A DNA stretch of 64,000 bases from Arthrobacter sp. Alg241-R88. GTDB taxonomy: Bacteria > Actinomycetota > Actinomycetes > Actinomycetales > Micrococcaceae. A program made the position numbers and the translations under genes. The stretch lies in NCBI RefSeq assembly GCF_900537115.1, contig NZ_UNRG01000005.1, positions 160,539-224,538 on the forward strand. Reading direction: 5' to 3'. The notes beneath the pieces are model-generated. The model did no database searches. It was not told the origin of the DNA and was given only the letters and a program-made list of their open reading frames with translations. Positions 15,454-24,305 of this stretch are shown here, one piece after another (position 1 is the first letter of the stretch; every line of letters starts with the position of its first letter).

Positions 15454-17689
15454 GGCGTTCCAGCAGCCGGTCCAGTCCGAAGCGTTCCTCGAGCTGGGCC
15501 CGGGTCAGCTGGCCGTGGTAGTGCTCCTCGAGCAGGGGCATCAGCTCGTACTTCCAGATCCGCCGCAGCCCGGCAGGGGTTTGGGCTGCCGGCTTCATAA
15601 AGTACGACGGGCCGATCATGAGGTCCCGGTCCCACTCGTCGATGGCGGCGTTGAGGGCGTCCAGCAGCAGTGCCGGGGTGGTGTCCAGCTGCCGGGCCTC
15701 GAGGAACCGGAGCAACGAGCCCTTCACCGGTTCGGTCTGCGGGTGCAGCTCGATGAAGGCAAAACGACGGCGGATGGCGGCATCCATCATGGCGATGGAC
15801 CGGTCGGCGGTGTTCATGGTGCCGATGATGTAGAGGTTGTCCGGCAGCGTGAACGGCTCATTGGGGCTGTACTGCAGATAGATCCGGTCATCGCGGTACT
15901 CCAGCAGGAAGTACAGCTCGCCGAACACCTTGGCGAGGTTGGCGCGGTTCATCTCGTCGATGATGAGGAAGTACGGCTTCTTCTCGTTGCCGGGCTTGGC
16001 CGCTTCTTCGGCGAGGCGGCGGAGCGGACCGGCCACGAGTTTGAAGGACACCTGCCCTTCGTCTGTCTTGTCCGGCCGGTAGCCTTCGAAAAAGTCCTCG
16101 TAGGCATACGAAGGGTGGAACTGAACCAGTTTGACCCGCTCGTCCGTGGTGTCGTCCGCCAACTCCGCCGCGAGGTGCTTCGCCAGGTAGGTCTTGCCGG
16201 TGCCCGGCGGACCGTACAGCACCAGCTGCCGGTTCTCCTCCAGCAGTTCGGCGATCTCCTGGAGCGGCTCCAGCTCCATGTGCAGGGAATCCGCGAACTC
16301 GCGCGTCAGCGGACGGAAGCCCTCCTGGACGAGAGGGACGACGGCGGCCGCTTCAGCATCGCCGTCGGGCTCTGTTTCCGCTTCTGCGGGCAGCAGGCCC
16401 TGCAGCGCCTGCACCACTCTGGTCAGGTCAACAACGATCCCGGGTGTGGCCAGCTGCCGCTGCACGTGGCGGGGAAGGCTGGTGGTGGCGTGGCCTTCGT
16501 CGAACCAGCGGACCTTCCGGCGCAGCCGCCGGTTGTCCTCGTTGTGTTCGGGCTCCCCCAGTACGACGCCGAGCCGCACCTTTCCGGCGTGCTGGTAAAG
16601 CGCCAGGTCCCCGGGCTTCATCACGGTCAGGAACGCAAAAACAGCGGTCTTGGTGTCCTCGCGCTCCACATAGCCGAGGTGCTTGTAGTCCTCGTCCACG
16701 GCATGCTGGACCACCCCCGCCGTGACGCCGGGGCCCAGCAGGCGGAGATGTTCGACGTCGAGCGTCACCTTTTCCTCGCCCTGCCAGGCGGTGAGCAGCT
16801 CGGTGTTGTCGCTGTGCGTGCGCAGCAGCCAAGCCCGGCGGCCGGGGTCTCCTACCTTGCGCCATTGGCTGACCAGCTGGCGGGCATACCAGTCGATGCG
16901 TTGCCCGGCCTGCTCATCAAGGTGCAGGCGGATGCGGTGGATGTCTGCGGTGATGTCCTCTTCCGCGTCGCCTTTTGCGCCGCCCACCAGCGAGGCGAAG
17001 GCATCGCGGATTTCCTGGCGCTCCACGTCCGCCACTACGGGCTCGAAATAGCTGGGCCAGGTGAGGAATTCGACGCTGCGGCGGATGGCGGGCTGGTCCC
17101 CTGGAGTGGCAGCGGCGAGGCGGTGGAACTTCAGCGGGTCCTGCAGGGCTTCGGCAATGTCCGCCGTGGTCTGCTGGTCCACCTGCTGCACAAAACGGCA
17201 GAGCCACCCCAGGTGGTCCCAGATGGTCCAGTTGAACTCGGCCGTCCGGTCGCGGATGACGCCGTGGTCCGTGAGGCCCTGGTACAGCTCCTCGGGCAGC
17301 TCCAGCGGAGGCTCGAGCCAGGAAGCAGCCTCGGCCACACGGGCGCGCTTGACCTTCAGCGACTTCACCTCGTGGGCCAGGGGCAGCGACTGCAGGAACA
17401 GCAGTTCCACGGCCAGCTGCTTCGCTTCCCGGGACGCACCGTCGAGGTTCTGCCGAAGGTTGGTCATCATAGGTGCCTTCGGATCCGGGGTACCCCGTTC
17501 CAGCCTGTCCAGGAGCTCCGCCGCCGCCTCCGACGTCCACGTCATGGTGCGTCCGTCCAGCGCAGACGGCTTCCCGAGGAGCCCAGGGCCAAGCACGAAC
17601 CACGCCGCCTCCTCAATTTCCCGGGAGACACCGAGGGCACGGGAGACACCGAGGGCACGGGGCATGGCAGCAGTGGAGGCGGGGGTCAT
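15440..17689 (-). CDS. mcrB: McrB-type AAA+ GTPase (type IV restriction)
   Basis: 749 aa, longer than E. coli McrB. The N-terminal 400 residues are a putative recognition region, including MKPGDLALYQHAGKVRLGVVLG, which resembles PUA/EVE-type readers of modified bases. The C-terminal AAA+ motor has Walker A GPPGTGKT, FHPSYAYEDFFEGYRP, Walker B FLIIDEMNRAN and IGTMNTADRS, the MNxxDRS signature of McrB GTPases. The N-terminus carries ALGVSR twice, encoded by an exact 18-bp tandem duplication. A TAAATT box 7 nt before ATG suggests a leaderless start. It is expected to restrict DNA bearing modified cytosine together with McrC. Confidence 0.9.
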   Translation of the reverse strand: MTPASTAAMPRALGVSRALGVSREIEEAAWFVLGPGLLGKPSALDGRTMTWTSEAAAELLDRLERGTPDPKAPMMTNLRQNLDGASREAKQLAVELLFLQSLPLAHEVKSLKVKRARVAEAASWLEPPLELPEELYQGLTDHGVIRDRTAEFNWTIWDHLGWLCRFVQQVDQQTTADIAEALQDPLKFHRLAAATPGDQPAIRRSVEFLTWPSYFEPVVADVERQEIRDAFASLVGGAKGDAEEDITADIHRIRLHLDEQAGQRIDWYARQLVSQWRKVGDPGRRAWLLRTHSDNTELLTAWQGEEKVTLDVEHLRLLGPGVTAGVVQHAVDEDYKHLGYVEREDTKTAVFAFLTVMKPGDLALYQHAGKVRLGVVLGEPEHNEDNRRLRRKVRWFDEGHATTSLPRHVQRQLATPGIVVDLTRVVQALQGLLPAEAETEPDGDAEAAAVVPLVQEGFRPLTREFADSLHMELEPLQEIAELLEENRQLVLYGPPGTGKTYLAKHLAAELADDTTDERVKLVQFHPSYAYEDFFEGYRPDKTDEGQVSFKLVAGPLRRLAEEAAKPGNEKKPYFLIIDEMNRANLAKVFGELYFLLEYRDDRIYLQYSPNEPFTLPDNLYIIGTMNTADRSIAMMDAAIRRRFAFIELHPQTEPVKGSLLRFLEARQLDTTPALLLDALNAAIDEWDRDLMIGPSYFMKPAAQTPAGLRRIWKYELMPLLEEHYHGQLTRAQLEERFGLDRLLERLAGR
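17623..17658 (-). repeat. Exact 18-bp tandem duplication inside mcrB
   Basis: GGGAGACACCGAGGGCAC occurs at 17623-17640 and again at 17641-17658 (plus strand). It is in frame and encodes ALGVSR twice near the McrB N-terminus. Confidence 0.9.
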
Positions 17690-17696
17690 GGATTCA

Positions 17697-17702
17697 AATT
17701 TA
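17697..17702 (-). promoter_or_regulatory. Candidate -10 box of the mcrBC operon
   Basis: On the minus strand TAAATT lies 7 nt before the mcrB ATG (17689), matching the leaderless pattern of other genes here. Confidence 0.4.
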
Positions 17703-17759
17703 CAGGGTGAAGCTGGATGGGCGCTCAGAGCTGGTGGGCACCCGGTGACTCCTGGCGCG

Positions 17760-17993
17760 CTACGTCCCCGCTCCCGGCCTCTTCCGGCCGAACGTAAAGT
17801 AGCCCACCGGTCCGATGAAGTTGATGAACGATGCCGCCCGCCAGGCAGCCTTGGGACCGTTGATCATCGCTGCCGGGCGCTTTGAAATGTCCCGCTGCGC
17901 CGCCACCAACAGGGACACCTGTGCGATGGCCACCAGTATGGTGCCGGCCTTTGCGGACGGGGACATTTCCTTCCAGGTCTTTTTCTGGGCCAT
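17760..17993 (-). CDS. Small membrane protein (PLDc_N-like), 77 aa
   Basis: Starts MAQKKTWKEMSPSAKAG behind a strong AAGGAGGAAT. It has two hydrophobic helices (ILVAIAQVSLLVAA; ASFINFIGPVGYFTFGRKR). The second resembles the phospholipase D N-terminal membrane segment (NFIGPxxYFxFGR). It lies 91 nt after the thioesterase stop at the end of the ABC exporter operon. Role unknown. Confidence 0.8.
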   Translation of the reverse strand: MAQKKTWKEMSPSAKAGTILVAIAQVSLLVAAQRDISKRPAAMINGPKAAWRAASFINFIGPVGYFTFGRKRPGAGT

Positions 17994-18084
17994 GCCTATT
18001 CCTCCTTGGTTGGGGTTCCTAGTTTCCGGTGCAGGCCGCTCCTGCGCAACGGGCTGCACCGGCCGGAGCGCCTGCACCTTCCGT

Positions 18085-18675
18085 TCAAACAGTGAATGGT
18101 GCCAGCCGTTCCTTTTGTTCAGGCGTGAGGCGCTGCACCCGCCCCGTGGCTTCGTGCACGAACGCCAAATGACTGCTGGCCTTGACGCAGTCCTCCCGGG
18201 TGACCGGGTCCTGGACCAGGTAGTGGATATCGAAGCTCGCTCCCTTGACGGCGCCGATCCACACCTGGACCACGGCAGGGACGTTCCGGTACTCAAGTGT
18301 CCTGACGTACCGGATCTTGTGGTCCACCACCAACGCCATGGTTCCCTCCGGGACGTCATTGAAAAGGGAGACGTGCGGCTCGACGCCGGGCAGCCCTGCT
18401 CCCCGCGGCGGTCCGAAAGCGGCAATTCGCGCTTCCTCGAGCATCCGGACGATCTGCACGTTGTTGATGTGCCCGTACGCGTCCATGTCGCCCCACCGCA
18501 TGGGAACCAGGACCTCGATCCGCCGGCCGCCCTCGCTCAGCGGCTTCAACTGCGCGTCCTGCTTCAACTGCGCGTCCTGCTGCGCTGTACCGTCTTCCTG
18601 CGCCCCGCCGTCCTGCTGCGCAGTGTCGTCCTCCTGCGCCCCGCCGTCTTCCGGCAATGAGGCGTTCTCCTGCAC
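18085..18675 (-). CDS. Acyl-CoA thioesterase, 4HBT/hotdog family
   Basis: 196 aa, GTG start behind GGAGG. From residue about 52 it is a hotdog thioesterase: EVLVPMRWGDMDAYGHINN (catalytic Asp region and GHxNN), LEEARIAAF, VVDHKIRYVRTLEYRN and SSHLAFVHEATGRV. The first 45 residues are a low-complexity acidic extension made of near-repeats of AQEDGTAQQD and AQLKQD. It follows the ABC exporter genes by 17 nt and is probably co-transcribed. It hydrolyses an acyl-CoA of unknown chain type. Confidence 0.85.
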   Translation of the reverse strand: MQENASLPEDGGAQEDDTAQQDGGAQEDGTAQQDAQLKQDAQLKPLSEGGRRIEVLVPMRWGDMDAYGHINNVQIVRMLEEARIAAFGPPRGAGLPGVEPHVSLFNDVPEGTMALVVDHKIRYVRTLEYRNVPAVVQVWIGAVKGASFDIHYLVQDPVTREDCVKASSHLAFVHEATGRVQRLTPEQKERLAPFTV

Positions 18676-18692
18676 CGGAGCCTCCTGCGCGC

Positions 18693-20771
18693 TCAGCTGT
18701 GCACCGCCGTCGAATCATCCACCGGCAGTTCCCCGGCGTCCGCACCCGCGAACTGGGACATGTACAGCCGGTAGTAGGCGCCTTCCGCAGCAAGGAGGAC
18801 CTTGTGGTTCCCCTGCTCCACGATCCTGCCGTTCTCCATCACCAGGATGGTGTCGGCATCGCGGATGGTGGAGAGCCGGTGGGCGATCACAAAGCTGGTG
18901 CGGTCCGTGCGGAGCGCTGCCATGGCCTTCTGCACCAGCAGCTCAGTACGGGTGTCAACGGAGCTGGTGGCTTCATCGAGGATCAGCAGCGACGGATTTG
19001 CCACGAAGGCGCGGGCGATGGTGATGAGCTGTTTTTCACCGGCGCTGACGTTGTTGCCTTCCTCATCAATCACGGTGTCGTATCCCTCTGGCAGGGCGCG
19101 GACAAAGCGGTCCACGAAGGTGGCTTTGGCGGCTGCCATGACCTGCTCCTCGGTGGCGTCCAGATTGCCGTAGCGGATGTTGTCGTAGATGGAGCCGCCG
19201 AACAGCCAGGCGTCCTGGAGCACCATGCCCACCTTGGAGCGGAGCTCGGACCGGCTGAGGTGGGTGATGTCCACTCCGTCCAGCGTGATGGATCCGGAGT
19301 TGAGTTCGTAGAAGCGCATCACCAGGTTGACCAGGGTGGTCTTCCCGGCTCCGGTGGGCCCAACAATGGCCACGGTATTTCCCGGTTCCGCAGTGAAGGA
19401 CAGGTCTTCGATCAGCTTCTTGTCCTCCGTGTAGCTGAACGTGACATTCTTGAACTCGACGTGCCCGTCCGTCTTGGCCGGAAGGTGTTCCGTGGCCGTC
19501 TCAACGTCCTGTTCTTCGGCATCCAAGAATTCGAACACCCGCTCGGAGGACGCTACGCCGGACTGGAGCATGTTGGCCATGCCCGCCATCTGGCCCAGTG
19601 GCTGAGTGAACTCGCGGGAGTACTGGATGAAGGCTGTGGCATCGCCCAGGGACATGGAACCCGAGGCCACCCGGAGTCCACCCACCACGGCAATGCCCAC
19701 GTAGCTGAGGTAGGAGACGAACTGCATCACCGGGAAGATGATGCCCGAAACAAACTGTGCCCCGAAGCTGGCCTTGTACAGGGCCTCGTTGCGTTCCTCG
19801 AACCGTTCCAGCATGTCTGCGTCCCGCCCGAAGACCCGCACCAGGTCATGGCCGGAGAACGATTCCTCAATCTGGCCGTTCAAAGCACCGGTGTTTTTCC
19901 ACTGCGCCGCAAAGAGCTTCTGGCTGCGCGAGCCGATGATCCCGGCAGCGACGCCGGACAGCGGAAGCGCCACCAGGGCAATGAGGGCCAGCTGCCAGGA
20001 GACGATGAACATCATGATCACAATGCCGATGACCGTCAGCAGCGAGTTGATCAGCTGGGCGAACGCCTGCTGCAGCGCCTGCTGGATGTTGTCGACGTCG
20101 TTTGTCACCCGGGAGAGGACGTCGCCGCGCTGCCGGGTGTCGAAGTAGTTCAGCGGAAGCCTGTTGAGCTTCTTTTCGGTGTCATCGCGAAGCCTGCGGA
20201 TAACCTTCATCACGATGCGGTTCAGGACGTAGCCCTGCAGCCACAGGAAGATGTTGGCAACGAAGTACATCAGGAGAACCACGGCAATAAGGAAGGACAG
20301 CTTCTGGAAGTCGATGCCGCTTCCGGGCACCAGTTCCATCTTGGAGATCATGTCTGCGAAGTTGTCCTGCCCCTGCTGGCGCAGTCCCGCCACGAACTCT
20401 TCCTTGCTGGCGCCTGCCGGGAGTTGCTTGCCAACCACGCCGCCGAAAATCACGTCCATCGCCTGGCCCAGGATCTTGGGGGCAATAACGTTCAGGACCA
20501 CCGCGACCACCACCATCGCAACCACGGCGTAGATGCCCGCAGCCTCCGGCTTCAGCAGTCCCATCAGCCGCTTGGCGGACGGCCAGAAGTGTTCGGCCTT
20601 CTTCGCCGGCATGCCGCCGAACATGTCGCCGTCGGCTTCGGAAGGCTTGTATTCCTCTTCGAAGAATTCCTCGTCCTCAACCGCGCCGTCCTCCACCAGG
20701 CCCGAGTCAGCCTGGTCCTGGGCGCCTGTTGTCTTTTTTATGTCGGTGGAGTCTCTCTTGCGGGGGCTCAT
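18693..20771 (-). CDS. ABC exporter half-transporter, B subunit (permease-ATPase)
   Basis: 692 aa. An acidic N-terminal extension of about 80 residues, then six transmembrane helices and a nucleotide-binding domain with Walker A GPTGAGKTT, a degenerate signature VSAGEKQ, canonical Walker B LLILDEATSSVD and the H-loop IAHRLST. It overlaps the upstream ABC gene by ATGA. Together they form a heterodimeric type IV (MsbA/TM287-288-like) exporter, probably for lipids, peptides or drugs. Confidence 0.92.
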   Translation of the reverse strand: MSPRKRDSTDIKKTTGAQDQADSGLVEDGAVEDEEFFEEEYKPSEADGDMFGGMPAKKAEHFWPSAKRLMGLLKPEAAGIYAVVAMVVVAVVLNVIAPKILGQAMDVIFGGVVGKQLPAGASKEEFVAGLRQQGQDNFADMISKMELVPGSGIDFQKLSFLIAVVLLMYFVANIFLWLQGYVLNRIVMKVIRRLRDDTEKKLNRLPLNYFDTRQRGDVLSRVTNDVDNIQQALQQAFAQLINSLLTVIGIVIMMFIVSWQLALIALVALPLSGVAAGIIGSRSQKLFAAQWKNTGALNGQIEESFSGHDLVRVFGRDADMLERFEERNEALYKASFGAQFVSGIIFPVMQFVSYLSYVGIAVVGGLRVASGSMSLGDATAFIQYSREFTQPLGQMAGMANMLQSGVASSERVFEFLDAEEQDVETATEHLPAKTDGHVEFKNVTFSYTEDKKLIEDLSFTAEPGNTVAIVGPTGAGKTTLVNLVMRFYELNSGSITLDGVDITHLSRSELRSKVGMVLQDAWLFGGSIYDNIRYGNLDATEEQVMAAAKATFVDRFVRALPEGYDTVIDEEGNNVSAGEKQLITIARAFVANPSLLILDEATSSVDTRTELLVQKAMAALRTDRTSFVIAHRLSTIRDADTILVMENGRIVEQGNHKVLLAAEGAYYRLYMSQFAGADAGELPVDDSTAVHS

Positions 20772-22507
20772 GCCATTTCCTCCACGCTCAGCTGGGATTC
20801 AACAATTTCCTGGTACGTGGGTGAGGTTTCCAGGAGTTCCTCATGCGTTCCGCGGTCCACGATGCGGCCGTTGTCCAGGACCAGGATCTGGTCCGCTTCG
20901 GTGATGGTGGAAATGCGCTGGGCCACGATGATGACCGTGGTGTCGGCAGTGGTGCGCTTAAGCGCCGCACGGAGGCGGGCGTCAGTGGCGACGTCAAGGG
21001 CGGAGAAGGAGTCATCAAAGAGGTAGACCCGGGGCTTGGTGACCAGTGCGCGGGCGATGCAGAGGCGCTGCCGCTGGCCGCCGGAGACGTTGGTCCCGCC
21101 CTGTGAAATCCGGGAGTTCAGCCCGTTCTTCTTGTCCCGGACAAAGTCGGCGCCCTGTGCCACCTCGAGTGCGTCCCAGAGCTCCTGGTCCGTGGCTTCG
21201 GTCTTTCCAAACCGCAGGTTGTGTTCGATGGTGCCGGAGAAGAGGTAAGGCCGCTGCGGGACCAGTGCCACGCGCCTGGTGATCTCCGCGCGGTCCAGGT
21301 TGTTGACGGATACGCCGTCCAGGAGCACTTCGCCCTCGGCGATGTCGTAGAGGCGCGGCAGCAGGGACAACAAGGACGTCTTCCCTGCACCCGTGGAACC
21401 GATGATCGCGATGGTCTGGCCCGGCTTGGCTGTGAAGCTGATGTTGCTTAGCACCGGCGACTCGGCGCCCGGGTAGGCGAACGTGACGTTCCGGTACTCC
21501 ACCACGCCGGCCAGTGCAGCAGGGGTCTCCGGACGTTCGGGATCGTGGATGGATGGTTCGACGTCGAGCACCTCGCCGATGCGGTCCGCACATACCGAAG
21601 CGCGCGGAATCATCATGGCCATAAAGGTGCCCATCATCACGGCCACCAGGATCTGCAGCAGGTATTGGAGGAACGCCGTCAGCGCCCCCACCTGCATCTC
21701 GCCCGAATCCACGCGCTGCCCGCCGAACCACAGCACGGCGGCGGTGGACAGGTGCAGGATCATGCCGATGGCCGGGAACATCAGCACAAACAGGGCGCCG
21801 ATCTTCAGGGATACGTCCGTGAGGTCCTTGTTGGCTTCGCCGAACCGCTCAGTTTCAAAGGGTTCGCGGACAAAGGCCCGCACCACCCTGATGCCGATGA
21901 TCTGTTCGCGCAGGACGCCGTTGATGCGGTCGATCTTCTTCTGCATGGCGCGGAAGAGCGGCATCAGGCGGACCACCAGGTAACCCACCACCACCACCAG
22001 GACGGGCACGGAGACCCAGACCAGCCAGGACAGGTTGATGTCCTCCCGCAGCGCCATGATGATGCCGCCGATGCACATAATGGGAGTGGCCACCATGAAG
22101 TTCAGCCCCATCAGCACCAGCATCTGGACCTGCTGGACGTCATTGGTACCGCGCGTGATCAGGGTGGGCGCACCGAAGGTGTTGACGTCCTTGGCGGAAA
22201 AGCTGGTGACTTTGCGGAAAACCCCGCGCCGAAGGTCGCGCCCCACCGCCATGGCGGTCTTGGAGCCGTAGTAGACGCCGGCGATCGCCGTTCCCACCTG
22301 GATGAAGGCGACGAGGAGCATCACCCCGCCTGTGCGCCAGATGAAGTCGGTGTCCCCGCGGGATACCCCTTCGTCGATGATCTGGGCGTTCAGGCTGGGG
22401 AGGTACAGCGCAGCGATGGTTGACGCCAGCTGGAAGACGATGACGGCCACGATGTATGGCATGTACGGCCTGGAAAACCGCCGTATGAGGGTGAGGAGCA
22501 TGCCCAC
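20768..22507 (-). CDS. ABC exporter half-transporter, A subunit (permease-ATPase)
   Basis: 579 aa. Six transmembrane helices (residues 15-300) and a nucleotide-binding domain with Walker A GSTGAGKTS, intact signature VSGGQRQRL and a degenerate Walker B YLFDDSFSALD, where Asp replaces the catalytic Glu. The partner gene downstream has the reverse combination (good Walker B, poor signature), the usual split of one competent and one degenerate ATP site in heterodimeric exporters. The GTG at 22507 or ATG at 22501 could be used; both follow AAGGA. It is first in an operon reaching 17760. Confidence 0.92.
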   Translation of the reverse strand: MGMLLTLIRRFSRPYMPYIVAVIVFQLASTIAALYLPSLNAQIIDEGVSRGDTDFIWRTGGVMLLVAFIQVGTAIAGVYYGSKTAMAVGRDLRRGVFRKVTSFSAKDVNTFGAPTLITRGTNDVQQVQMLVLMGLNFMVATPIMCIGGIIMALREDINLSWLVWVSVPVLVVVVGYLVVRLMPLFRAMQKKIDRINGVLREQIIGIRVVRAFVREPFETERFGEANKDLTDVSLKIGALFVLMFPAIGMILHLSTAAVLWFGGQRVDSGEMQVGALTAFLQYLLQILVAVMMGTFMAMMIPRASVCADRIGEVLDVEPSIHDPERPETPAALAGVVEYRNVTFAYPGAESPVLSNISFTAKPGQTIAIIGSTGAGKTSLLSLLPRLYDIAEGEVLLDGVSVNNLDRAEITRRVALVPQRPYLFSGTIEHNLRFGKTEATDQELWDALEVAQGADFVRDKKNGLNSRISQGGTNVSGGQRQRLCIARALVTKPRVYLFDDSFSALDVATDARLRAALKRTTADTTVIIVAQRISTITEADQILVLDNGRIVDRGTHEELLETSPTYQEIVESQLSVEEMA

Positions 22508-22652
22508 GGGTCCTTAGGAAGAGTTCGCGAAGTGGTGAGGGTTAAGTAGTACCAGCCGGGGCTGACATCCTTAGCCTTCCCACTCTACGAAACTCCTTCC
22601 GGGGGTGAAACAGCCCGGCGAAAGATCATCCGGGAGGAGTAGTGCCCATGGC

Positions 22653-24293
22653 TTAGCGGGCAGCGGAGGCGGGCTCCGCCGCGGCGCTTTCCTTCTGCGG
22701 GGCCGGCTCCTGCGCAGGCTGGATGTCAACGGTGCGCCGCAACGGCTTTTCCTTGATGAACAGCACCGATACCAGCGCGACGACGGTTACCGCCGCGGAG
22801 ATCAGGAAGACTTCCGCGGTGGCATCTCCGTAGGCGGCGCGCATGATGTCCCGCACCGGTTCCGGCATGTGGGCCAGGTCCATGCTGGAGCCGGCTGCGC
22901 CGCCCTGCACCGGGATGCCGGCCGCTGCGAGGCCCTTGGTGGCAAGCTCGCTGACCCTGTTGGCCAGGATGGCGCCCAGCACGGCGACGCCGATGGCGCC
23001 GCCCACGGACCGGAAGAACGCTACCGAGGCGCTGGCCGTTCCAATGTCCGCGGCACGGACCGTGTTCTGCACGGCCAGGACGAGGTTCTGCATCAGCATG
23101 CCCAGTCCCAGGCCGAGCACCGCTGTGAAGACGCCGGCGTGCCACAGTTCGGTGGTGTGGTCCATGGTTCCGGCCAGTCCCAGTCCGCCGATCAGCAGGA
23201 TGGAGCCGGCAATCAGGTAGCCCTTCCATTTGCCCGTCCGGCTGATCAGCAGGCCGGATGCCACCGAGCCGGTCAGGTTTCCGGCGATCATTGGCAGCGT
23301 GAGGAGCCCTGCCTCGGTGGGGGTCGCGCCGCGGGCCACTTGGAAGTACTGGCCCAGGAACGTGGACGAGCCGAACATTGCGATGCCCACCGCCACCGAA
23401 GCAATGATGGCCAGTGCCGTGGTGCGCTCAGAGATGATTTTCAGCGGGATGATGGGCTGCTCAACCTTGGATTCCACCAGGACCAGCAGCGCCAGCAGGA
23501 CGATACCGCCACCCACCATCAAAGCCGACTGCCAGGAAACCCAGTCGTAGTAGGCGGGGTTGCCCGCGAACGAGACCCAGATCAGGAGCAGGCTCACGCC
23601 GGACGTGAGCAGGATCGAACCGAGCCAGTCGATCCTGGCGGGCCGGCGGACATGGCTAATTTTGAGCGTGACCTGCAGCAGGATGAGTGCGACGACGGCG
23701 AGCGGCACGCAGACGAAGAAGGTCCAGCGCCAGCCCAGCGGGCTGTCGACGATGAAGCCGCCCAGCAGGGGGCCGCCGGCGGTGCCGACGGCCATCACTG
23801 CGCCCATGTAGCCGGAGTATTTTCCGCGGTCGCGCGGCGGAATCATGGTGCCGATGATGGCTTGGGCAAGGGCGGTGAGGCCGCCCATGGCGACGCCCTG
23901 GATCACCCGGGCCCCAAGGAGCAGGGGGATGGTTTCGGACAGGCCGGCCATCACGGAGCCGGCCACGAAGATGACGATGCTCAGCTGGACCAGGACCTTT
24001 TTGTTGAAGAGGTCCGCGAGCTTGCCCCAGATCGGCGTGGTGGCGGCGTTGGCCAGCAGCGCAGCGGTGATGACCCAGGCAAAATCTGTCTGGGTGCCGT
24101 GCAGGTCGGACATGATGGTGGGCAGCGCGTTGGCCACGATGGTGCTGCTGAGGATCGCCGTAAAGAAGGCGGCGAGGAGTCCGGTGAGGGCTTCCATGAT
24201 CTGGCGGTGGGACATCTCGGGCCGTGCCCCCGCCGGTGCGGTGGATATTTTGGCCGGGGCGGCGGGTTGGCTTGCCGCAATGTGGGTTGCCAT
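22653..24293 (-). CDS. MFS drug exporter, DHA2 (EmrB/QacA) family
   Basis: 546 aa with 14 predicted transmembrane helices. Motif C-like GAVMAVGTAGGPLLGGF and the early ILSSTIVANALPTIMSDL (motif D1) are typical of DHA2 proton antiporters such as EmrB/QacA. The motif A loop WGKLADLFNKK is present. A charged Pro/Ala-rich tail follows the last helix. It lies 12 nt downstream of the marR gene, which presumably represses both. Likely substrates are hydrophobic toxic compounds. Confidence 0.92.
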   Translation of the reverse strand: MATHIAASQPAAPAKISTAPAGARPEMSHRQIMEALTGLLAAFFTAILSSTIVANALPTIMSDLHGTQTDFAWVITAALLANAATTPIWGKLADLFNKKVLVQLSIVIFVAGSVMAGLSETIPLLLGARVIQGVAMGGLTALAQAIIGTMIPPRDRGKYSGYMGAVMAVGTAGGPLLGGFIVDSPLGWRWTFFVCVPLAVVALILLQVTLKISHVRRPARIDWLGSILLTSGVSLLLIWVSFAGNPAYYDWVSWQSALMVGGGIVLLALLVLVESKVEQPIIPLKIISERTTALAIIASVAVGIAMFGSSTFLGQYFQVARGATPTEAGLLTLPMIAGNLTGSVASGLLISRTGKWKGYLIAGSILLIGGLGLAGTMDHTTELWHAGVFTAVLGLGLGMLMQNLVLAVQNTVRAADIGTASASVAFFRSVGGAIGVAVLGAILANRVSELATKGLAAAGIPVQGGAAGSSMDLAHMPEPVRDIMRAAYGDATAEVFLISAAVTVVALVSVLFIKEKPLRRTVDIQPAQEPAPQKESAAAEPASAAR

Positions 24294-24305
24294 TGGGTTC
24301 AGCTC

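Noticed and set aside
15236..17710. 824-codon open frame opposite mcrB
   Set aside because: It is the antisense shadow of a high-GC gene; mcrB has clear Walker and McrB motifs, whereas the antisense translation is Arg/Gly/Val-rich without domain logic.
18657..21026. 789-codon plus-strand frame opposite the ABC genes
   Set aside because: Shadow of the ABC B subunit; runs through the ATGA junction and has His/Gln-rich nonsense composition.
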